The position numbers were made by a program, and so were the translations under genes. From Chryseobacterium sp. 18061 (GTDB lineage: Bacteria; Pseudomonadota; Gammaproteobacteria; Enterobacterales; Enterobacteriaceae), in contig CACSKA010000010.1 in assembly GCA_902706205.1 (NCBI GenBank), positions 62,001-126,000 on the forward strand: a stretch of DNA of 64,000 nt, given 5' to 3'. Under the pieces are notes generated by a model. It was not told where the DNA came from. It did no database searches and saw only the letters and a program-made list of their open reading frames with translations. Shown here piece by piece: positions 45,952 to 58,057 of the stretch (within the stretch, counting starts at the first letter, position 1; every line of letters begins with the position of its first letter).

Positions 45952-46864
45952 TAGAATCGCTGTCCTCCTGGGGGGAACCTCCGCTGAGCGTGAGGTTTCA
46001 CTGAATTCCGGCGCGGCTGTGCTGGCGGGTTTGCGCGAAGCGGGCATTGATGCACATGCGGTCGATCCGCGTGACGCAGATATCACTCAGCTGAAAAAAC
46101 TGGGTTTTAAGAAAGCGTTTATTGCACTTCACGGACGCGGTGGGGAAGATGGTACGTTGCAGGGCTTATTGGAACTGATAGGCCTGCCTTACACCGGCAG
46201 TGGTGTGATGGCTTCTGCTCTTTCGATGGACAAACTGCGCAGTAAATTGCTCTGGCAGGGCGCAGGACTTCCGGTGGCACCTTGGGTCGCGTTGACGCGG
46301 ACTCAGTTTGCACAGGGCCTGTCACAGGACGAAAAACAGCGCATTACCGCACTCGGTTTGCCGCTGATTGTGAAGCCAAGCCGGGAAGGTTCTAGCGTCG
46401 GAATGTCGAAAGTGGACGAAAGTAGTGCACTTCACGATGCCTTAACGCTGGCTTTTCAGCATGATGAAGAAGTTCTGATCGAAAAATGGTTAAGCGGGCC
46501 GGAATTTACCGTTGCAGTACTCGATGAAGAAATTTTACCGTCGGTTCGCATCCAACCGGCCGGAGTCTTCTATGATTATGAAGCGAAGTATCTCTCTGAC
46601 GAGACGCAGTATTTCTGCCCTGGTTGTGAAGATTCGGCGCGTGAGCAAGAAATGCAGGCCCTGGTGCTTAAAGCCTGGAACATCCTCGGGTGCTCAGGTT
46701 GGGGACGCATTGATGTAATGCAGGACAGCGATGGTCAGCTTTATCTGTTGGAGGCTAACACCTCCCCAGGCATGACCAGCCACAGTCTGGTGCCGATGGC
46801 GGCACGTCAGGCCGGCATGAGCTTCTCGCAGTTGGTGGTACGTATTTTGGACCTGGCGGGTTGA
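45944..46864 (+). CDS. ddlB: D-alanine:D-alanine ligase DdlB (306 aa)
   Basis: ATP-grasp enzyme making the D-Ala-D-Ala used by Mur[18 protein letters not shown] (7-23), [13 protein letters not shown] near 144-156, and the metal-binding [15 protein letters not shown] near 268-282 are intact. Same length as E. coli. GAGGAAGAGCGCC precedes the ATG inside murC. One base from ftsQ. Confidence 0.97.
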   Translation: MADRIAVLLGGTSAEREVSLNSGAAVLAGLREAGIDAHAVDPRDADITQLKKLGFKKAFIALHGRGGEDGTLQGLLELIGLPYTGSGVMASALSMDKLRSKLLWQGAGLPVAPWVALTRTQFAQGLSQDEKQRITALGLPLIVKPSREGSSVGMSKVDESSALHDALTLAFQHDEEVLIEKWLSGPEFTVAVLDEEILPSVRIQPAGVFYDYEAKYLSDETQYFCPGCEDSAREQEMQALVLKAWNILGCSGWGRIDVMQDSDGQLYLLEANTSPGMTSHSLVPMAARQAGMSFSQLVVRILDLAG

Positions 46865-46865
46865 T

Positions 46866-47702
46866 ATGTCGCAGGCAGCACTGAACACACGGAACAGTGA
46901 AGAAGAGGACGACATCGCTTCTTCACGTAGAAATAATGGAACGCGTCTTGCAGGGATGATGTTCCTGCTCGCGGTATTATTCACCGTGTTGATGAGCGGC
47001 TGGATGGTACTGAACTGGATGGAAGATGCGCAGCGTCTGCCGTTATCCAGGCTGGTAGTGACTGGGGAACGTCACTACACGCGTAATGATGATATTCGCC
47101 AGGCAATTCTGGCACTCGGCTCGCCGGGTACGTTTATGACTCAGGACGTAAATATCATTCAGAGTCAGATTGAACGCCTGCCGTGGATTAAGCAGGCAAG
47201 CGTTCGTAAGCAGTGGCCAGACGAATTGAAGATTCATCTGGTTGAATATGTGCCGATTGCGCGCTGGAATGATCAGCATATGGTGGACAGCGACGGTAAC
47301 GCGTTTAGCGTGCCGGCCGAACGCACCAGTAAGCAGAATCTGCCTATGTTGTATGGCCCGGAAGGTAGCGAGAACGAAGTGCTGCAAGGCTATCGCGATA
47401 TGGGACAGATGCTGGCGAAAGATAAGTTTACGTTGAAAGTGGCGGCGATGACCGCACGCCGCTCCTGGCAGCTGACGTTGAATAATGACATCAAGCTGGA
47501 CCTGGGGCGCGGCGATACGATGAAACGGCTTGAGCGCTTTATAGAACTCTATCCTGTTCTTCAGCAGCAGGCGCAAACCGATGGCAAACGGATTAGCTAC
47601 GTTGATTTGCGTTATGACTCAGGCGCGGCAGTAGGGTGGCAGCCCGCTCCCGTAGAGGATACACATCAACAACAAAATCAGGCACAGGCAGAGCAACAAT
47701 GA
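46866..47702 (+). CDS. ftsQ: Cell division protein FtsQ (278 aa)
   Basis: Bitopic divisome scaffold linking early and late proteins. Short polar N terminus (about 1-28, acidic then basic), a transmembrane helix (about 29-49, [19 protein letters not shown]), a periplasmic POTRA domain ([18 protein letters not shown] ...) and the beta domain binding FtsB/FtsL. Two residues longer than E. coli (276 aa), the extra length falling in the Gln-rich tail. Overlaps ftsA by four bases. Confidence 0.96.
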   Translation: MSQAALNTRNSEEEDDIASSRRNNGTRLAGMMFLLAVLFTVLMSGWMVLNWMEDAQRLPLSRLVVTGERHYTRNDDIRQAILALGSPGTFMTQDVNIIQSQIERLPWIKQASVRKQWPDELKIHLVEYVPIARWNDQHMVDSDGNAFSVPAERTSKQNLPMLYGPEGSENEVLQGYRDMGQMLAKDKFTLKVAAMTARRSWQLTLNNDIKLDLGRGDTMKRLERFIELYPVLQQQAQTDGKRISYVDLRYDSGAAVGWQPAPVEDTHQQQNQAQAEQQ

Positions 47703-48955
47703 TCAAAGCGACGGACAGAAAACTGGTAGTAGGACTGGAAATTGGTACCGCGAAGGTAGCCGCTTTGGTAGGGGAAGTTCTGCCCGACGGAATGGTGAAT
47801 ATCATTGGCGTGGGCAGCTGCCCATCCCGGGGTATGGACAAAGGCGGTGTGAACGACCTGGAATCCGTGGTGAAATGCGTACAGCGCGCCATTGACCAGG
47901 CGGAATTGATGGCTGATTGCCAGATTTCTTCAGTATATCTGGCGCTTTCAGGCAAACATATTAGCTGTCAAAATGAAATCGGGATGGTGCCGATTTCTGA
48001 AGAAGAAGTGACTCAGGAAGACGTTGAGAACGTGGTGCATACGGCCAAGTCCGTACGCGTTCGCGATGAACACCGTGTTCTGCATGTGATTCCGCAAGAA
48101 TACGCCATCGACTACCAGGAAGGGATCAAAAACCCGGTAGGTTTGTCCGGCGTACGTATGCAGGCAAAAGTGCACTTGATCACATGTCACAACGATATGG
48201 CGAAAAACATCGTCAAAGCCGTAGAACGCTGTGGTCTGAAAGTGGATCAACTTATTTTCGCCGGTCTGGCGTCGAGCTATTCCGTCCTGACGGAAGATGA
48301 ACGTGAGCTGGGCGTCTGCGTGGTTGATGTCGGTGGTGGTACTATGGATATCGCCGTCTATACCGGCGGTGCGCTGCGTCACACTAAAGTTATCCCGTAT
48401 GCCGGGAACGTGGTGACCAGCGATATCGCTTACGCCTTCGGTACGCCACCGAGCGATGCCGAAGCGATTAAAGTTCGCCACGGTTGCGCACTGGGCTCTA
48501 TTGTCGGTAAAGATGAGAGCGTAGAAGTGCCAAGCGTAGGCGGTCGTCCACCGCGTAGCCTGCAGCGCCAGACGTTGGCAGAGGTCATTGAGCCGCGTTA
48601 TACCGAGCTGCTCAACCTGGTGAACGAAGAGATTTTGCAGTTGCAGGAACAGCTGCGCCAGCAGGGTGTCAAACACCATCTGGCCGCAGGGATTGTTCTT
48701 ACCGGTGGCGCGGCGCAAATTGAAGGCCTGGCGGCCTGCGCACAGCGCGTGTTCCATACGCAGGTGCGCATTGGCGCGCCGCTGAACATTACCGGACTGA
48801 CGGATTATGCTCAGGAGCCGTACTATTCAACGGCTGTGGGCCTGCTGCACTACGGAAAAGAGTCACATCTGAGTGGTGAAGCTGAAGTGGAAAAACGTGT
48901 CGCAGTGAGTTCGTGGATCAAACGAATCAATACCTGGCTGCGAAAAGAGTTTTAA
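47699..48955 (+). CDS. ftsA: Actin-like divisome protein FtsA (418 aa)
   Basis: Tethers FtsZ to the membrane and starts divisome activation. Actin/Hsp70-type phosphate loops [16 protein letters not shown] (10-25) and [17 protein letters not shown] (near 203-219), the SHS2/1C domain, and a C-terminal amphipathic membrane-targeting helix ([15 protein letters not shown]). The ATG overlapping the ftsQ stop (ATGA) is used. Two residues shorter than E. coli, in the linker before the terminal helix. Confidence 0.97.
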   Translation: MIKATDRKLVVGLEIGTAKVAALVGEVLPDGMVNIIGVGSCPSRGMDKGGVNDLESVVKCVQRAIDQAELMADCQISSVYLALSGKHISCQNEIGMVPISEEEVTQEDVENVVHTAKSVRVRDEHRVLHVIPQEYAIDYQEGIKNPVGLSGVRMQAKVHLITCHNDMAKNIVKAVERCGLKVDQLIFAGLASSYSVLTEDERELGVCVVDVGGGTMDIAVYTGGALRHTKVIPYAGNVVTSDIAYAFGTPPSDAEAIKVRHGCALGSIVGKDESVEVPSVGGRPPRSLQRQTLAEVIEPRYTELLNLVNEEILQLQEQLRQQGVKHHLAAGIVLTGGAAQIEGLAACAQRVFHTQVRIGAPLNITGLTDYAQEPYYSTAVGLLHYGKESHLSGEAEVEKRVAVSSWIKRINTWLRKEF

Positions 48956-49017
48956 TTTTTTAAGAGAGCGCCGAAAATTAGCGCGCTCAGGCGACAGGCA
49001 CAAAACGGAGAGAAACT

Positions 49018-50169
49018 ATGTTTGAACCTATGGAACTGACCAACGACGCGGTGATTAAAGTCATCGGCGTCGGTGGTGGCGGTGGCAACGCCGTCGAACA
49101 CATGGTGCGCGAGCGCATTGAGGGTGTTGAATTCTTCGCAGTGAATACTGACGCTCAGGCGTTACGTAAAACGGCTGTCGGTCAGACGATTCAGATTGGT
49201 AATGGGATTACCAAAGGTCTGGGTGCTGGCGCAAACCCGGAAGTCGGTCGCAATGCGGCAGACGAAGATCGTGAAGCACTGCGTGCAGCCCTTGATGGCG
49301 CTGACATGGTGTTTATCGCAGCTGGCATGGGCGGCGGTACCGGTACTGGTGCTGCACCTGTTGTCGCTGAAGTAGCCAAAAATTTAGGTATTCTGACCGT
49401 TGCTGTCGTGACTAAGCCATTCAATTTTGAAGGCAAAAAGCGTATGGCGTTTGCGGAGCAGGGTATCGCCGAGCTGTCCAAACATGTGGACTCCTTGATT
49501 ACCATCCCTAACGACAAGCTGCTGAAAGTGCTGGGTCGTGGTATTTCCCTGCTGGACGCATTTGGCGCAGCCAACGACGTGCTGAAAGGCGCTGTTCAGG
49601 GCATCGCCGAACTGATTACTCGTCCGGGTCTGATGAACGTCGACTTTGCTGACGTGCGCACTGTAATGTCCGAAATGGGCTATGCAATGATGGGTTCTGG
49701 TCTGGCAAGCGGTGAAGACCGTGCGGAAGAAGCGGCTGAAATGGCTATCTCTTCTCCACTGCTGGAAGACATCGACCTGTCCGGTGCGCGCGGCGTGCTG
49801 GTTAACATCACCGCTGGCTTCGACCTGCGTCTGGATGAGTTCGAAACCGTGGGTAACACCATCCGTGCGTTTGCATCGGATAACGCGACCGTGGTTATCG
49901 GTACTTCCCTGGACCCGGATATGAACGACGAACTGCGAGTGACCGTAGTGGCTACCGGTATCGGTATGGACAAGCGTCCTGAAATTACCCTGGTAACAAA
50001 CAAACAGCAGCAACAACCGGTGATGGATCGCTACCAGCAGCACGGTATGGCGCCGCTGACTCAGGAGCAGAAACCGGCCGCTAAAGTGGTAAACGACAAT
50101 ACGCCGCAGACCACCAAAGAACCGGATTATTTGGATATCCCAGCATTCCTGCGCAAGCAAGCTGATTAA
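49018..50169 (+). CDS. ftsZ: Tubulin-like division GTPase FtsZ (383 aa)
   Basis: Forms the Z ring. The tubulin signature GGGTGTG is at 105-111, the T7 loop [11 protein letters not shown] near 207-217, a flexible linker from about 317, and the conserved C-terminal peptide [14 protein letters not shown] that binds FtsA and ZipA. The ribosome-binding site GGAGAGAAACT precedes the ATG. The 62-bp ftsA-ftsZ gap holds a small hairpin (GAGCGC / GCGCTC). Same length as E. coli. Confidence 0.98.
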   Translation: MFEPMELTNDAVIKVIGVGGGGGNAVEHMVRERIEGVEFFAVNTDAQALRKTAVGQTIQIGNGITKGLGAGANPEVGRNAADEDREALRAALDGADMVFIAAGMGGGTGTGAAPVVAEVAKNLGILTVAVVTKPFNFEGKKRMAFAEQGIAELSKHVDSLITIPNDKLLKVLGRGISLLDAFGAANDVLKGAVQGIAELITRPGLMNVDFADVRTVMSEMGYAMMGSGLASGEDRAEEAAEMAISSPLLEDIDLSGARGVLVNITAGFDLRLDEFETVGNTIRAFASDNATVVIGTSLDPDMNDELRVTVVATGIGMDKRPEITLVTNKQQQQPVMDRYQQHGMAPLTQEQKPAAKVVNDNTPQTTKEPDYLDIPAFLRKQAD

Positions 50170-50183
50170 GAATTAGCTGGAAT

Positions 50184-50212
50184 TTGGGAATCTGCGCTCT
50201 TTGTGCTAAACT
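50184..50212 (+). promoter_or_regulatory. Candidate lpxC promoter
   Basis: TTGGGA (50184-50189), 17 bp, TAAACT (50207-50212), 58 bp before the lpxC start. A small hairpin (CCGAATGT / ACACTTCGG, 50219-50240) lies in the presumed leader. Confidence 0.6.
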
Positions 50213-50248
50213 GGCCTGCCGAATGTATAGTACACTTCGGTTGGATAA

Positions 50249-51187
<939 letters not shown>

Positions 51188-51209
51188 GCCTGACACCAAA
51201 CTGTAAATT

Positions 51210-51257
51210 CGACTGGTAACCTGGTACTCTCTCCGTCCAGGGAGCCAGTCGTTTTTT
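51210..51257 (+). terminator. Rho-independent terminator of lpxC / dcw cluster
   Basis: CGACTGG and CCAGTCG enclose an inner CCTGG / CCAGG pair; six T follow. It lies 22 bp after lpxC and separates the cluster from secM-secA. Confidence 0.85.
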
Positions 51258-51453
51258 CTTTTTAGTTTCTGAAAATCCCTCATTCTTCAATACTTCCTGT
51301 TTCTCACTTGCCTGACGTGTGCGATCGCTGTTTTCCTGAGCACATTTCCACGTGGATTGCCCTCATTCGTGCTGCTGGCTTGAGCCATTAATGGTACTAT
51401 CTGAACGCTTAAAAATTTTGAAGGGTTGCCCGGCAATCAAGGTGAAAAGGTAA

Positions 51454-51957
51454 GTGAACGGAATACTGACGCGTTGGCGACAGTTTGGCAGACGATATTT
51501 CTGGCCGCATCTCCTGTTGGGGATGGTCGCGGCAGGGTTCGGCCTGCCTGCGATTGCCAATGCCGCAGAATCCACGCCACCGACCAAAACCGCCAGTAGC
51601 CACACGTCTACCACAAAAGTCAGTTTCACCCATCTGGCTTTACTGGAAGGCAACCGTCGTCCAACGTTTACCGTCGATTACTGGCATCAGCATGCCATTC
51701 GAACGGTCATTCGTCATCTTTCCTTCGCGATGGCGCCACAGGCGCTGCCGGTCGCAGAAGCGTCTGCTCCACTCGAAGTACATCACCTGGCCCTGCTGGA
51801 TACGCTCAGCGCACTGCTGATGCGAGAAAGCCAGCAGCCGGTTATCGTACGCTCAGTGGCATACCGCTCTGATTCCATTACACATCAAGCCTTTTCTGTC
51901 AGCGCCTGGGTAAGCCAGGTACACGGCATCCGCGCCGGACCTCAACGCCTTAGCTGA
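51454..51957 (+). CDS. secM: Secretion monitor SecM (167 aa, GTG start)
   Basis: Arrest peptide that regulates secA: ribosomes pause at its C terminus until SecA pulls the nascent chain, opening the secA start. Long signal peptide (basic N region to residue 15, hydrophobic 19-35, cleavage near ANAA). The arrest sequence reads [17 protein letters not shown] at 147-163, compared with FSTPVWISQAQGIRAGP in E. coli: the key F, W, GIRAGP are kept, four positions differ. GTG start as in E. coli. Three residues shorter overall, mostly in the mature region. Confidence 0.94.
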   Translation: MNGILTRWRQFGRRYFWPHLLLGMVAAGFGLPAIANAAESTPPTKTASSHTSTTKVSFTHLALLEGNRRPTFTVDYWHQHAIRTVIRHLSFAMAPQALPVAEASAPLEVHHLALLDTLSALLMRESQQPVIVRSVAYRSDSITHQAFSVSAWVSQVHGIRAGPQRLS

Positions 51958-52019
51958 AAAACAACAAACTTCAACTAATGACTAAGACTCCGCATGGCGG
52001 GGCGATTGAGATTTTAATT

Positions 52020-54722
52020 ATGCTTAATTTATTGACCAAAGTTTTCGGTAGCCGTAACGATCGTACATTGCGTCGTATGCGCAAAACCGTTGTACAAATC
52101 AATGCCATGGAACCTGCGCTGGAAAAGCTCTCTGATGACGAGCTGAAAGCAAAAACCAACGAATTCCGTGAGCGCCTGGAAAAAGGCGCAACCGTAGAAA
52201 GCCTGATCCCAGAAGCTTTCGCGGTCGTCCGTGAAGCCAGTAAACGTGTCTTCGGCATGCGTCACTTTGACGTACAGCTGCTTGGCGGTATGGTTCTGAA
52301 TGACCGCTGCATCGCGGAAATGCGTACAGGTGAAGGTAAAACCTTGACCGCAACGCTGCCTGCGTACGTCAATGCCCTGTCAGGTAAAGGCGTTCACGTG
52401 GTCACCGTCAACGACTATCTGGCACAGCGTGATGCTGAAAACAACCGTCCGCTGTTTGAGTTCCTGGGGATGAGCGTTGCGGTAAACATGTCCGGTATGC
52501 CCGCTCCGGCGAAGCGTGAAGCTTACGCCGCCGACATCACTTACGGTACCAACAACGAATACGGTTTCGACTACCTGCGCGATAACATGGCGTTCAGCCC
52601 TGAAGAACGCGTTCAGCGTCAACTGCACTACGCATTGGTCGATGAAGTGGATTCAATCCTCATCGATGAAGCTCGTACTCCGCTTATCATCTCCGGCCCG
52701 GCTGAAGACAGCTCCGAGATGTACAAGCAGGTAAACAAAATTATCCCGCATTTGATCCGTCAGGAAAAAGAAGACTCCGACACCTTCCAGGGTGAAGGTC
52801 ACTTCTCCGTGGATGAGAAATCGCGTCAGGTTAACATCACTGAACGTGGTCTGGTGCTGGTTGAAGAACTGCTGGTGAGAGAAGGCATTATGGATGAAGG
52901 GGAGTCCCTGTACTCTCCAACTAACATCATGCTGATGCACCATGTGACCGCCGCGCTGCGTGCCCACGTGTTGTTCACCCGTGATGTCGACTACATCGTG
53001 AAAGATGGCGAAGTGATCATCGTCGATGAACACACCGGTCGTACCATGCAGGGTCGTCGCTGGTCTGACGGTCTGCATCAGGCGGTTGAAGCCAAAGAAG
53101 GCGTGGACATTCAGAACGAAAACCAGACGCTGGCTTCCATTACCTTCCAGAACTACTTCCGTCTGTATGAAAAGCTGGCGGGTATGACAGGTACTGCGGA
53201 TACCGAAGCGTTCGAGTTCAGCTCCATCTATAAACTCGACACCATCGTCGTGCCAACCAACCGTCCAATGATTCGTAAAGATATGCCGGACCTGGTCTAC
53301 ATGACCGAGCTGGACAAAATTGGCGCGATCATCGAAGACATTAAAGAGCGTACAGCTAACGGCCAGCCAGTACTGGTGGGGACCATCTCCATCGAGAAAT
53401 CCGAAGTGGTTTCAAACGAGCTGACCAAAGCGGGTATCAAGCACAACGTTCTGAATGCCAAATTCCACGCCAACGAAGCAGGTATCGTTGCTCAGGCGGG
53501 TTATCCGGCGTCAGTGACCATCGCAACTAACATGGCAGGTCGTGGTACGGATATCGTGCTGGGCGGTAGCTGGCAGGAAGAAGTTGCCGCTCTGGAAGAG
53601 CCAACTCCTGAGAAGGTAGCCCAGATTAAAGCGGACTGGCAGGTGCGTCACGATGCTGTTCTGGCATCCGGCGGTCTGCATATCATTGGTACTGAGCGTC
53701 ACGAATCTCGCCGTATCGATAACCAGCTGCGTGGTCGTGCAGGTCGTCAGGGGGATGCCGGTTCTTCCCGCTTCTACCTGTCGATGGAAGATGCCCTGAT
53801 GCGTATCTTCGCCTCCGATCGCGTTTCCGGCATGATGCGTAAGCTCGGTATGAAACCTGGCGAAGCGATTGAGCACCCGTGGGTGACCAAAGCGATTGCC
53901 AACGCACAGCGTAAAGTTGAAAGCCGTAACTTCGATATTCGTAAGCAGCTGCTGGAATATGATGATGTCGCGAACGATCAGCGTCGTGCGATCTACTCCC
54001 AGCGTAACGAATTGCTGGACGTGTCCGATGTGAGCGAAACCATCGCCAGCATCCGTGAAGACGTGTTCAAAACCACCATTGATGCGCACATTCCGCCACA
54101 GTCTCTGGAAGAAATGTGGGATGTTGAAGGCCTTCAGGAACGCCTGAAAAACGACTTCGACCTCGAAATGCCAATCAAAGAGTGGCTGGATAAAGAGCCG
54201 GATCTGCACGAAGAAACACTGCGTGAGCGTATTCTGCAGAGTGGAATCGAAGTCTATCAGCGTAAAGAAGAAGTGGTCGGCACCGAAATGATGCGCCACT
54301 TCGAGAAAGGCGTAATGCTGCAGACGCTCGACTCCCTGTGGAAAGAGCACCTGGCAGCGATGGACTACCTGCGTCAGGGTATCCATCTGCGCGGCTATGC
54401 GCAGAAAGACCCTAAGCAGGAGTACAAGCGCGAATCGTTCTCCATGTTTGCGGCTATGCTCGAATCACTGAAATATGAAGTGATCAGCACCCTGTGCAAA
54501 GTGCAGGTGCGTATGCCAGAAGAAGTCGAAGCGATGGAAGAACAGCGTCGCGAAGAAGCTGAGCGTCTGGCACAGATGCAGCAGCTTAGCCATGCTGATG
54601 ACAACACCGCTGTCTCCGAAGAGCTGGCTGCCCAAACCGGCGAGCGTAAAGTCGGTCGCAACGATCCGTGTCCGTGCGGTTCAGGTAAAAAATATAAGCA
54701 GTGCCATGGTCGTATCAACTAA
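52020..54722 (+). CDS. secA: Preprotein translocase ATPase SecA (900 aa)
   Basis: Motor of the Sec pathway. Nucleotide-binding domain I with Walker [14 protein letters not shown] (about 103-115) and Walker [15 protein letters not shown] near 206, domain II with [15 protein letters not shown] near 503-517, and the C-terminal zinc motif [14 protein letters not shown]. The ATG at 52020 gives [15 protein letters not shown], one residue shorter than E. coli (901 aa); an upstream ATG would extend into the region that forms the secM-secA control hairpin. Cotranscribed with secM, 62 bp apart. Confidence 0.97.
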   Translation: MLNLLTKVFGSRNDRTLRRMRKTVVQINAMEPALEKLSDDELKAKTNEFRERLEKGATVESLIPEAFAVVREASKRVFGMRHFDVQLLGGMVLNDRCIAEMRTGEGKTLTATLPAYVNALSGKGVHVVTVNDYLAQRDAENNRPLFEFLGMSVAVNMSGMPAPAKREAYAADITYGTNNEYGFDYLRDNMAFSPEERVQRQLHYALVDEVDSILIDEARTPLIISGPAEDSSEMYKQVNKIIPHLIRQEKEDSDTFQGEGHFSVDEKSRQVNITERGLVLVEELLVREGIMDEGESLYSPTNIMLMHHVTAALRAHVLFTRDVDYIVKDGEVIIVDEHTGRTMQGRRWSDGLHQAVEAKEGVDIQNENQTLASITFQNYFRLYEKLAGMTGTADTEAFEFSSIYKLDTIVVPTNRPMIRKDMPDLVYMTELDKIGAIIEDIKERTANGQPVLVGTISIEKSEVVSNELTKAGIKHNVLNAKFHANEAGIVAQAGYPASVTIATNMAGRGTDIVLGGSWQEEVAALEEPTPEKVAQIKADWQVRHDAVLASGGLHIIGTERHESRRIDNQLRGRAGRQGDAGSSRFYLSMEDALMRIFASDRVSGMMRKLGMKPGEAIEHPWVTKAIANAQRKVESRNFDIRKQLLEYDDVANDQRRAIYSQRNELLDVSDVSETIASIREDVFKTTIDAHIPPQSLEEMWDVEGLQERLKNDFDLEMPIKEWLDKEPDLHEETLRERILQSGIEVYQRKEEVVGTEMMRHFEKGVMLQTLDSLWKEHLAAMDYLRQGIHLRGYAQKDPKQEYKRESFSMFAAMLESLKYEVISTLCKVQVRMPEEVEAMEEQRREEAERLAQMQQLSHADDNTAVSEELAAQTGERKVGRNDPCPCGSGKKYKQCHGRIN

Positions 54723-54751
54723 GCTCTGCTAAACACTCAGATCTGCGAAAC

Positions 54752-54778
54752 AAAGGCGCTGGTGACAGCGCCTTTTTT
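54752..54778 (+). terminator. Rho-independent terminator after secA
   Basis: AAAGGCGCTG, GTGA loop, CAGCGCCTTT with a run of T. It lies 15 bp before mutT, so mutT would depend on read-through or its own promoter. Confidence 0.88.
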
Positions 54779-54792
54779 ATGGAATGAAGACA

Positions 54793-55185
54793 ATGAAAAA
54801 ACTGCAAATTTCAACCGGGATCCTGCGTAACGCCGCAGGCGAAATCTTTATCACCCAACGTGCCGCCGATGCGCATATGGCAAACATGTGGGAGTTCCCG
54901 GGTGGGAAGATTGAAGAAGGTGAAAGCCCGGAGCTGGCACTGGCGCGAGAGTTATTCGAAGAAGTGGGGATCTTGCCTGAGTCTGCAATGCTATTTGATA
55001 AGCTGGAGTTTGAATTTCCGGACCGACATATCACGCTGTGGTTCTGGTTGGTGGATAGCTGGCAGGGCGAGCCTTGGGGGAAAGAGGGTCAACCGGGACG
55101 CTGGGTCGCACAGAAAGATCTGTTGGCCGAAGAATTTCCACCTGCCAACGAACCGGTTATCGCCAAACTGATAGCACAGGCTTAA
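54793..55185 (+). CDS. mutT: 8-oxo-dGTP diphosphatase MutT (130 aa)
   Basis: Removes mutagenic 8-oxo-dGTP. The Nudix box [24 protein letters not shown] (about 37-60) fits Gx5Ex7REUxEExGU. I use the second ATG (MKKLQIST), which has GGA nine bases upstream and matches the E. coli start; the ATG three codons earlier touches the GGA. One residue longer than E. coli (129 aa). The substitution [10 protein letters not shown] and the ending LIAQA differ from E. coli but leave the catalytic box intact. Ends four bases inside the convergent yacG. Confidence 0.95.
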   Translation: MKKLQISTGILRNAAGEIFITQRAADAHMANMWEFPGGKIEEGESPELALARELFEEVGILPESAMLFDKLEFEFPDRHITLWFWLVDSWQGEPWGKEGQPGRWVAQKDLLAEEFPPANEPVIAKLIAQA

Positions 55186-55376
55186 ATCTGTTCCTCGCTC
55201 CAGTCTTCGCTTTCAGACAGATCGCCGCTGCTCGGGATCCGCTTCTCTTCAGCGGCCCACTCGCCTAAATCGATCAGCTGGCAGCGTTTGCAGCAGAAGG
55301 GGCGGAACGGACTCTGTTCGCCCCAGATGATGATCTTGCCGCAGGTGGGGCAGTTTACGTTAATTACGTCGCTCAT
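55182..55376 (-). CDS. yacG: DNA gyrase inhibitor YacG (64 aa)
   Basis: Small zinc-finger protein that binds GyrB in E. coli. Zinc ligands CPTC at 9-12 and CCKRC with Cys28 and Cys32. Acidic C terminus. Follows zapD by nine bases on the same strand (operon coaE-zapD-yacG). One residue shorter than E. coli. Confidence 0.95.
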   Translation of the reverse strand: MSDVINVNCPTCGKIIIWGEQSPFRPFCCKRCQLIDLGEWAAEEKRIPSSGDLSESEDWSEEQI

Positions 55377-55385
55377 GATGATTCC

Positions 55386-56129
55386 TTAACAACAAGCCAG
55401 TTCGAAATCCAGACGCTCTGGAACAGTGCCATTTTCGCTGTCCAGAGGCAAGAAACGGATGGCAAAACGGCTCTTGTGGCCGGAGATTTGCGGATACAGC
55501 TGATCGTCAAGCACCAGCTGGAGACGCAGAAGATCAGCATCTTCGCCGTTATCCTGAAAGAAACCATTCAGGCTGGTTTGCTTACGGAACGCCGCGGAAT
55601 TACGGATCAGATCGACAATAAGCGTCAGTGCCTGATTCATCGGTTCCAGGCTTTCCAGCCAATGCGTTACCTGTGCGTCGCGCTTCGACTGTGGGGCATG
55701 CAGCCAGATATGCAGCGTCGGTAAATCAAAGCTACAGCAGCCACCGGGAATGCTCAGACGCTGGCGCACCAGAGCAATCAGTTTGTCTTCGCGCAGCAGC
55801 TGGCCTACGCGCGGAGCAGCCATGAGAATACTGCTGCTGTTTTTTAGTTGTTGGCGCAGGGATTCAATGCGGTTTTTATCGACGCCGGGCACTTCATCCC
55901 ATTGCTTCAGTTTGCGCTGCTGGCGTTCCAGTTCTTTCAGTAAATCTGTACGAACTTCACCGCGTTCGAACACATCCAGTAAGTCCCCAATATTTCTAAA
56001 AAAATGCAATGCGCTGGCGTGATCGCGTACCGGCAGGTTGCAATTCAGTTGCTGAACCAGGAACTCAATGCGTAACCAAGTGCGCATTTTCTCATTCAGG
56101 GGATGTTCAAAGAGGACGTGGGTGTGCAT
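55386..56129 (-). CDS. zapD: Z-ring associated protein ZapD (247 aa)
   Basis: Cross-links FtsZ filaments by binding the FtsZ C-terminal peptide (formerly YacF). All-helical N-terminal domain (about 1-180) and beta-rich C-terminal domain. [19 protein letters not shown] start and RFAIRFLPL near 228 match E. coli. Its ATG overlaps the coaE stop by one base; same length as E. coli. A division gene outside the dcw cluster. Confidence 0.95.
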   Translation of the reverse strand: MHTHVLFEHPLNEKMRTWLRIEFLVQQLNCNLPVRDHASALHFFRNIGDLLDVFERGEVRTDLLKELERQQRKLKQWDEVPGVDKNRIESLRQQLKNSSSILMAAPRVGQLLREDKLIALVRQRLSIPGGCCSFDLPTLHIWLHAPQSKRDAQVTHWLESLEPMNQALTLIVDLIRNSAAFRKQTSLNGFFQDNGEDADLLRLQLVLDDQLYPQISGHKSRFAIRFLPLDSENGTVPERLDFELACC

Positions 56130-56749
56130 TACGATTTTTCCTGTGAATCGGCCTGACGAGCCAGCTTAAGATAGCTGTCGTGCAGGCGGGCTACATCCAA
56201 TGCGATGGCATCTGGTGCACCGTTGTTATCAATGATGTCGTCCGCCACGGCGAGGCGCTGTTCACGCGTGACCTGGGCGGCTAGGATCTGTTTTGCATGT
56301 GCTTCTGACACATTATCGCGCTGCATCGTGCGCTGGAGCTGTGTTTCCTCAGAAACGTCGACTACCAACACTCGGTCAGCTTTTTGCCAGAGCTGATTTT
56401 CCACCAACAGCGGAACCACCCATAGAACATAAGGCGATGTTGCCTGCTGTATCTGACGCTGTGTTTCCTGCTGGATCAGAGGGTGAAGAAGGGCATTAAG
56501 CCAGGATTTCTCAGCGGCATTAGCGAAAATACGCTCCCGAAGCTGACGACGATTTAGGCTGCCATCGGGCAAGCGTAGCGCATCGCCAAAGTGGCTGACA
56601 ATGGCCAGTAACGCTGGCGTTCCAGGTTCGACAACCTGACGCGCGATGATATCGGCATCAATAACGTTAACGCCTAAGTCGGCAAAGGCGTTCGCAACGG
56701 TGCTTTTTCCACTCCCGATGCCACCTGTTAACGCGACTGTATACCCCAT
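56129..56749 (-). CDS. coaE: Dephospho-CoA kinase CoaE (206 aa)
   Basis: Last step of coenzyme A synthesis. P-loop [13 protein letters not shown] at 8-20, and the [16 protein letters not shown] segment near 30-45. Same length as E. coli. Heads coaE-zapD-yacG and is divergent from guaC across 228 bp. Confidence 0.97.
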   Translation of the reverse strand: MGYTVALTGGIGSGKSTVANAFADLGVNVIDADIIARQVVEPGTPALLAIVSHFGDALRLPDGSLNRRQLRERIFANAAEKSWLNALLHPLIQQETQRQIQQATSPYVLWVVPLLVENQLWQKADRVLVVDVSEETQLQRTMQRDNVSEAHAKQILAAQVTREQRLAVADDIIDNNGAPDAIALDVARLHDSYLKLARQADSQEKS

Positions 56750-56893
56750 ACCACCCTATCCTGTGAATAATTACCGCTACAAATCAACCGGTTAAATTTA
56801 AGCTTTACGGTGACCAAAATGACAAACGTTAAAATCGCTGTTCACCAGGTAAATTTGTACGATTGTAGCGTAAAAAAAGTGAAAATCGCAGTC

Positions 56894-56921
56894 TTGCGAA
56901 GGGATGATTACTGCGTATGAT
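56894..56921 (+). promoter_or_regulatory. Candidate guaC promoter
   Basis: TTGCGA (56894-56899), 16 bp, TATGAT (56916-56921), about 55 bp before the guaC start codon. Confidence 0.55.
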
Positions 56922-56977
56922 AACGTCACTGGAGTTGTGCTTAGTCCATTTTTGCCTCTAACCCCAGGAATCCGTAC

Positions 56978-58021
56978 ATGCGTATCGAAGAAGATCTGAA
57001 GTTAGGTTTTAAAGACGTTCTTATCCGCCCTAAACGCTCTACCCTCAAAAGCCGTTCCGAAGTTGAGCTGGAACGCGAATACACCTTTAAGCATTCTGGT
57101 CAGAAATGGTCTGGTGTTCCAATCATTGCTGCAAACATGGATACGGTTGGCACATTCGCAATGGCAAAAGCCCTGGCGTCCTTCGGTATTCTGACCGCCG
57201 TGCACAAACACTATTCTGTTGAAGACTGGAAAGCCTTCGCGGGTAGCGTGTCTGACGATATGCTGAAACACGTGATGGTTTCTACCGGTACGTCCGACGC
57301 GGATTTCGAAAAAACCAAACAGATCCTCAACCTGCATTCTGCGCTGAACTTCATCTGCATCGACGTGGCGAACGGTTATTCCGAACACTTCGTTCAGTTC
57401 CTGATTAAAGCGCGTGAAGCCTGGCCGACCAAAACCATCTGTGCAGGTAATGTCGTTACCGGTGAGATGTGTGAAGAGCTGATCCTGGCTGGCGCTGACA
57501 TCGTGAAAGTCGGTATTGGTCCTGGTTCCGTTTGCACCACCCGTGTAAAAACCGGTGTTGGCTACCCGCAACTGTCTGCTGTTATCGAATGTGCCGATGC
57601 GGCACACGGCCTCGGCGGTCAGATCGTAAGTGATGGCGGCTGTACAACTCCGGGTGACGTAGCGAAAGCCTTTGGTGGCGGCGCTGATTTCGTGATGCTG
57701 GGCGGTATGCTGGCCGGTCACGAAGAAAGCGGTGGCACTGTAGTTGAAGAGAACGGCGAAAAATTCATGCTGTTCTACGGTATGAGCTCCGAGTCTGCGA
57801 TGAATCGTCACGTCGGTGGTGTTGCTAAATATCGCGCGGCAGAAGGTAAAACCGTTAAGCTGGCACTGCGTGGCCCGGTAGAAAATACCGCTCGTGATGT
57901 CCTCGGTGGCCTGCGTTCTGCATGTACCTACGTCGGTGCATCACGCCTGAAAGAGCTGACCAAACGTACGACCTTTATCCGCGTTCAGGAACAAGAGAAC
58001 CGCGTGTTCAACAGCCTGTAA
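56978..58021 (+). CDS. guaC: GMP reductase GuaC (347 aa)
   Basis: NADPH-dependent conversion of GMP to IMP. IMPDH/GMPR TIM barrel with catalytic cysteine in [17 protein letters not shown] (about residue 186), preceded by AGNVVTGEM and followed by [23 protein letters not shown]. Same length as E. coli. CAGGA lies nine bases before the ATG. Confidence 0.97.
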   Translation: MRIEEDLKLGFKDVLIRPKRSTLKSRSEVELEREYTFKHSGQKWSGVPIIAANMDTVGTFAMAKALASFGILTAVHKHYSVEDWKAFAGSVSDDMLKHVMVSTGTSDADFEKTKQILNLHSALNFICIDVANGYSEHFVQFLIKAREAWPTKTICAGNVVTGEMCEELILAGADIVKVGIGPGSVCTTRVKTGVGYPQLSAVIECADAAHGLGGQIVSDGGCTTPGDVAKAFGGGADFVMLGGMLAGHEESGGTVVEENGEKFMLFYGMSSESAMNRHVGGVAKYRAAEGKTVKLALRGPVENTARDVLGGLRSACTYVGASRLKELTKRTTFIRVQEQENRVFNSL

Positions 58022-58028
58022 TGCCGTG

Positions 58029-58057
58029 AATCGCTGGCGTATTTTGCGCCAGCGATT
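58029..58057. terminator. Hairpin between convergent guaC and hofC
   Basis: AATCGCTGGCG and CGCCAGCGATT form a perfect eleven-base stem around seven bases, starting seven bases after the guaC stop. The right arm includes part of the hofC stop codon. No T-tract follows on either side, so termination by this hairpin alone is uncertain. Confidence 0.55.

Noticed and set aside
53511-54386. 291-codon minus-strand frame inside secA
   Set aside because: Shadow of secA codon usage; no promoter or ribosome-binding site and no recognisable motifs.
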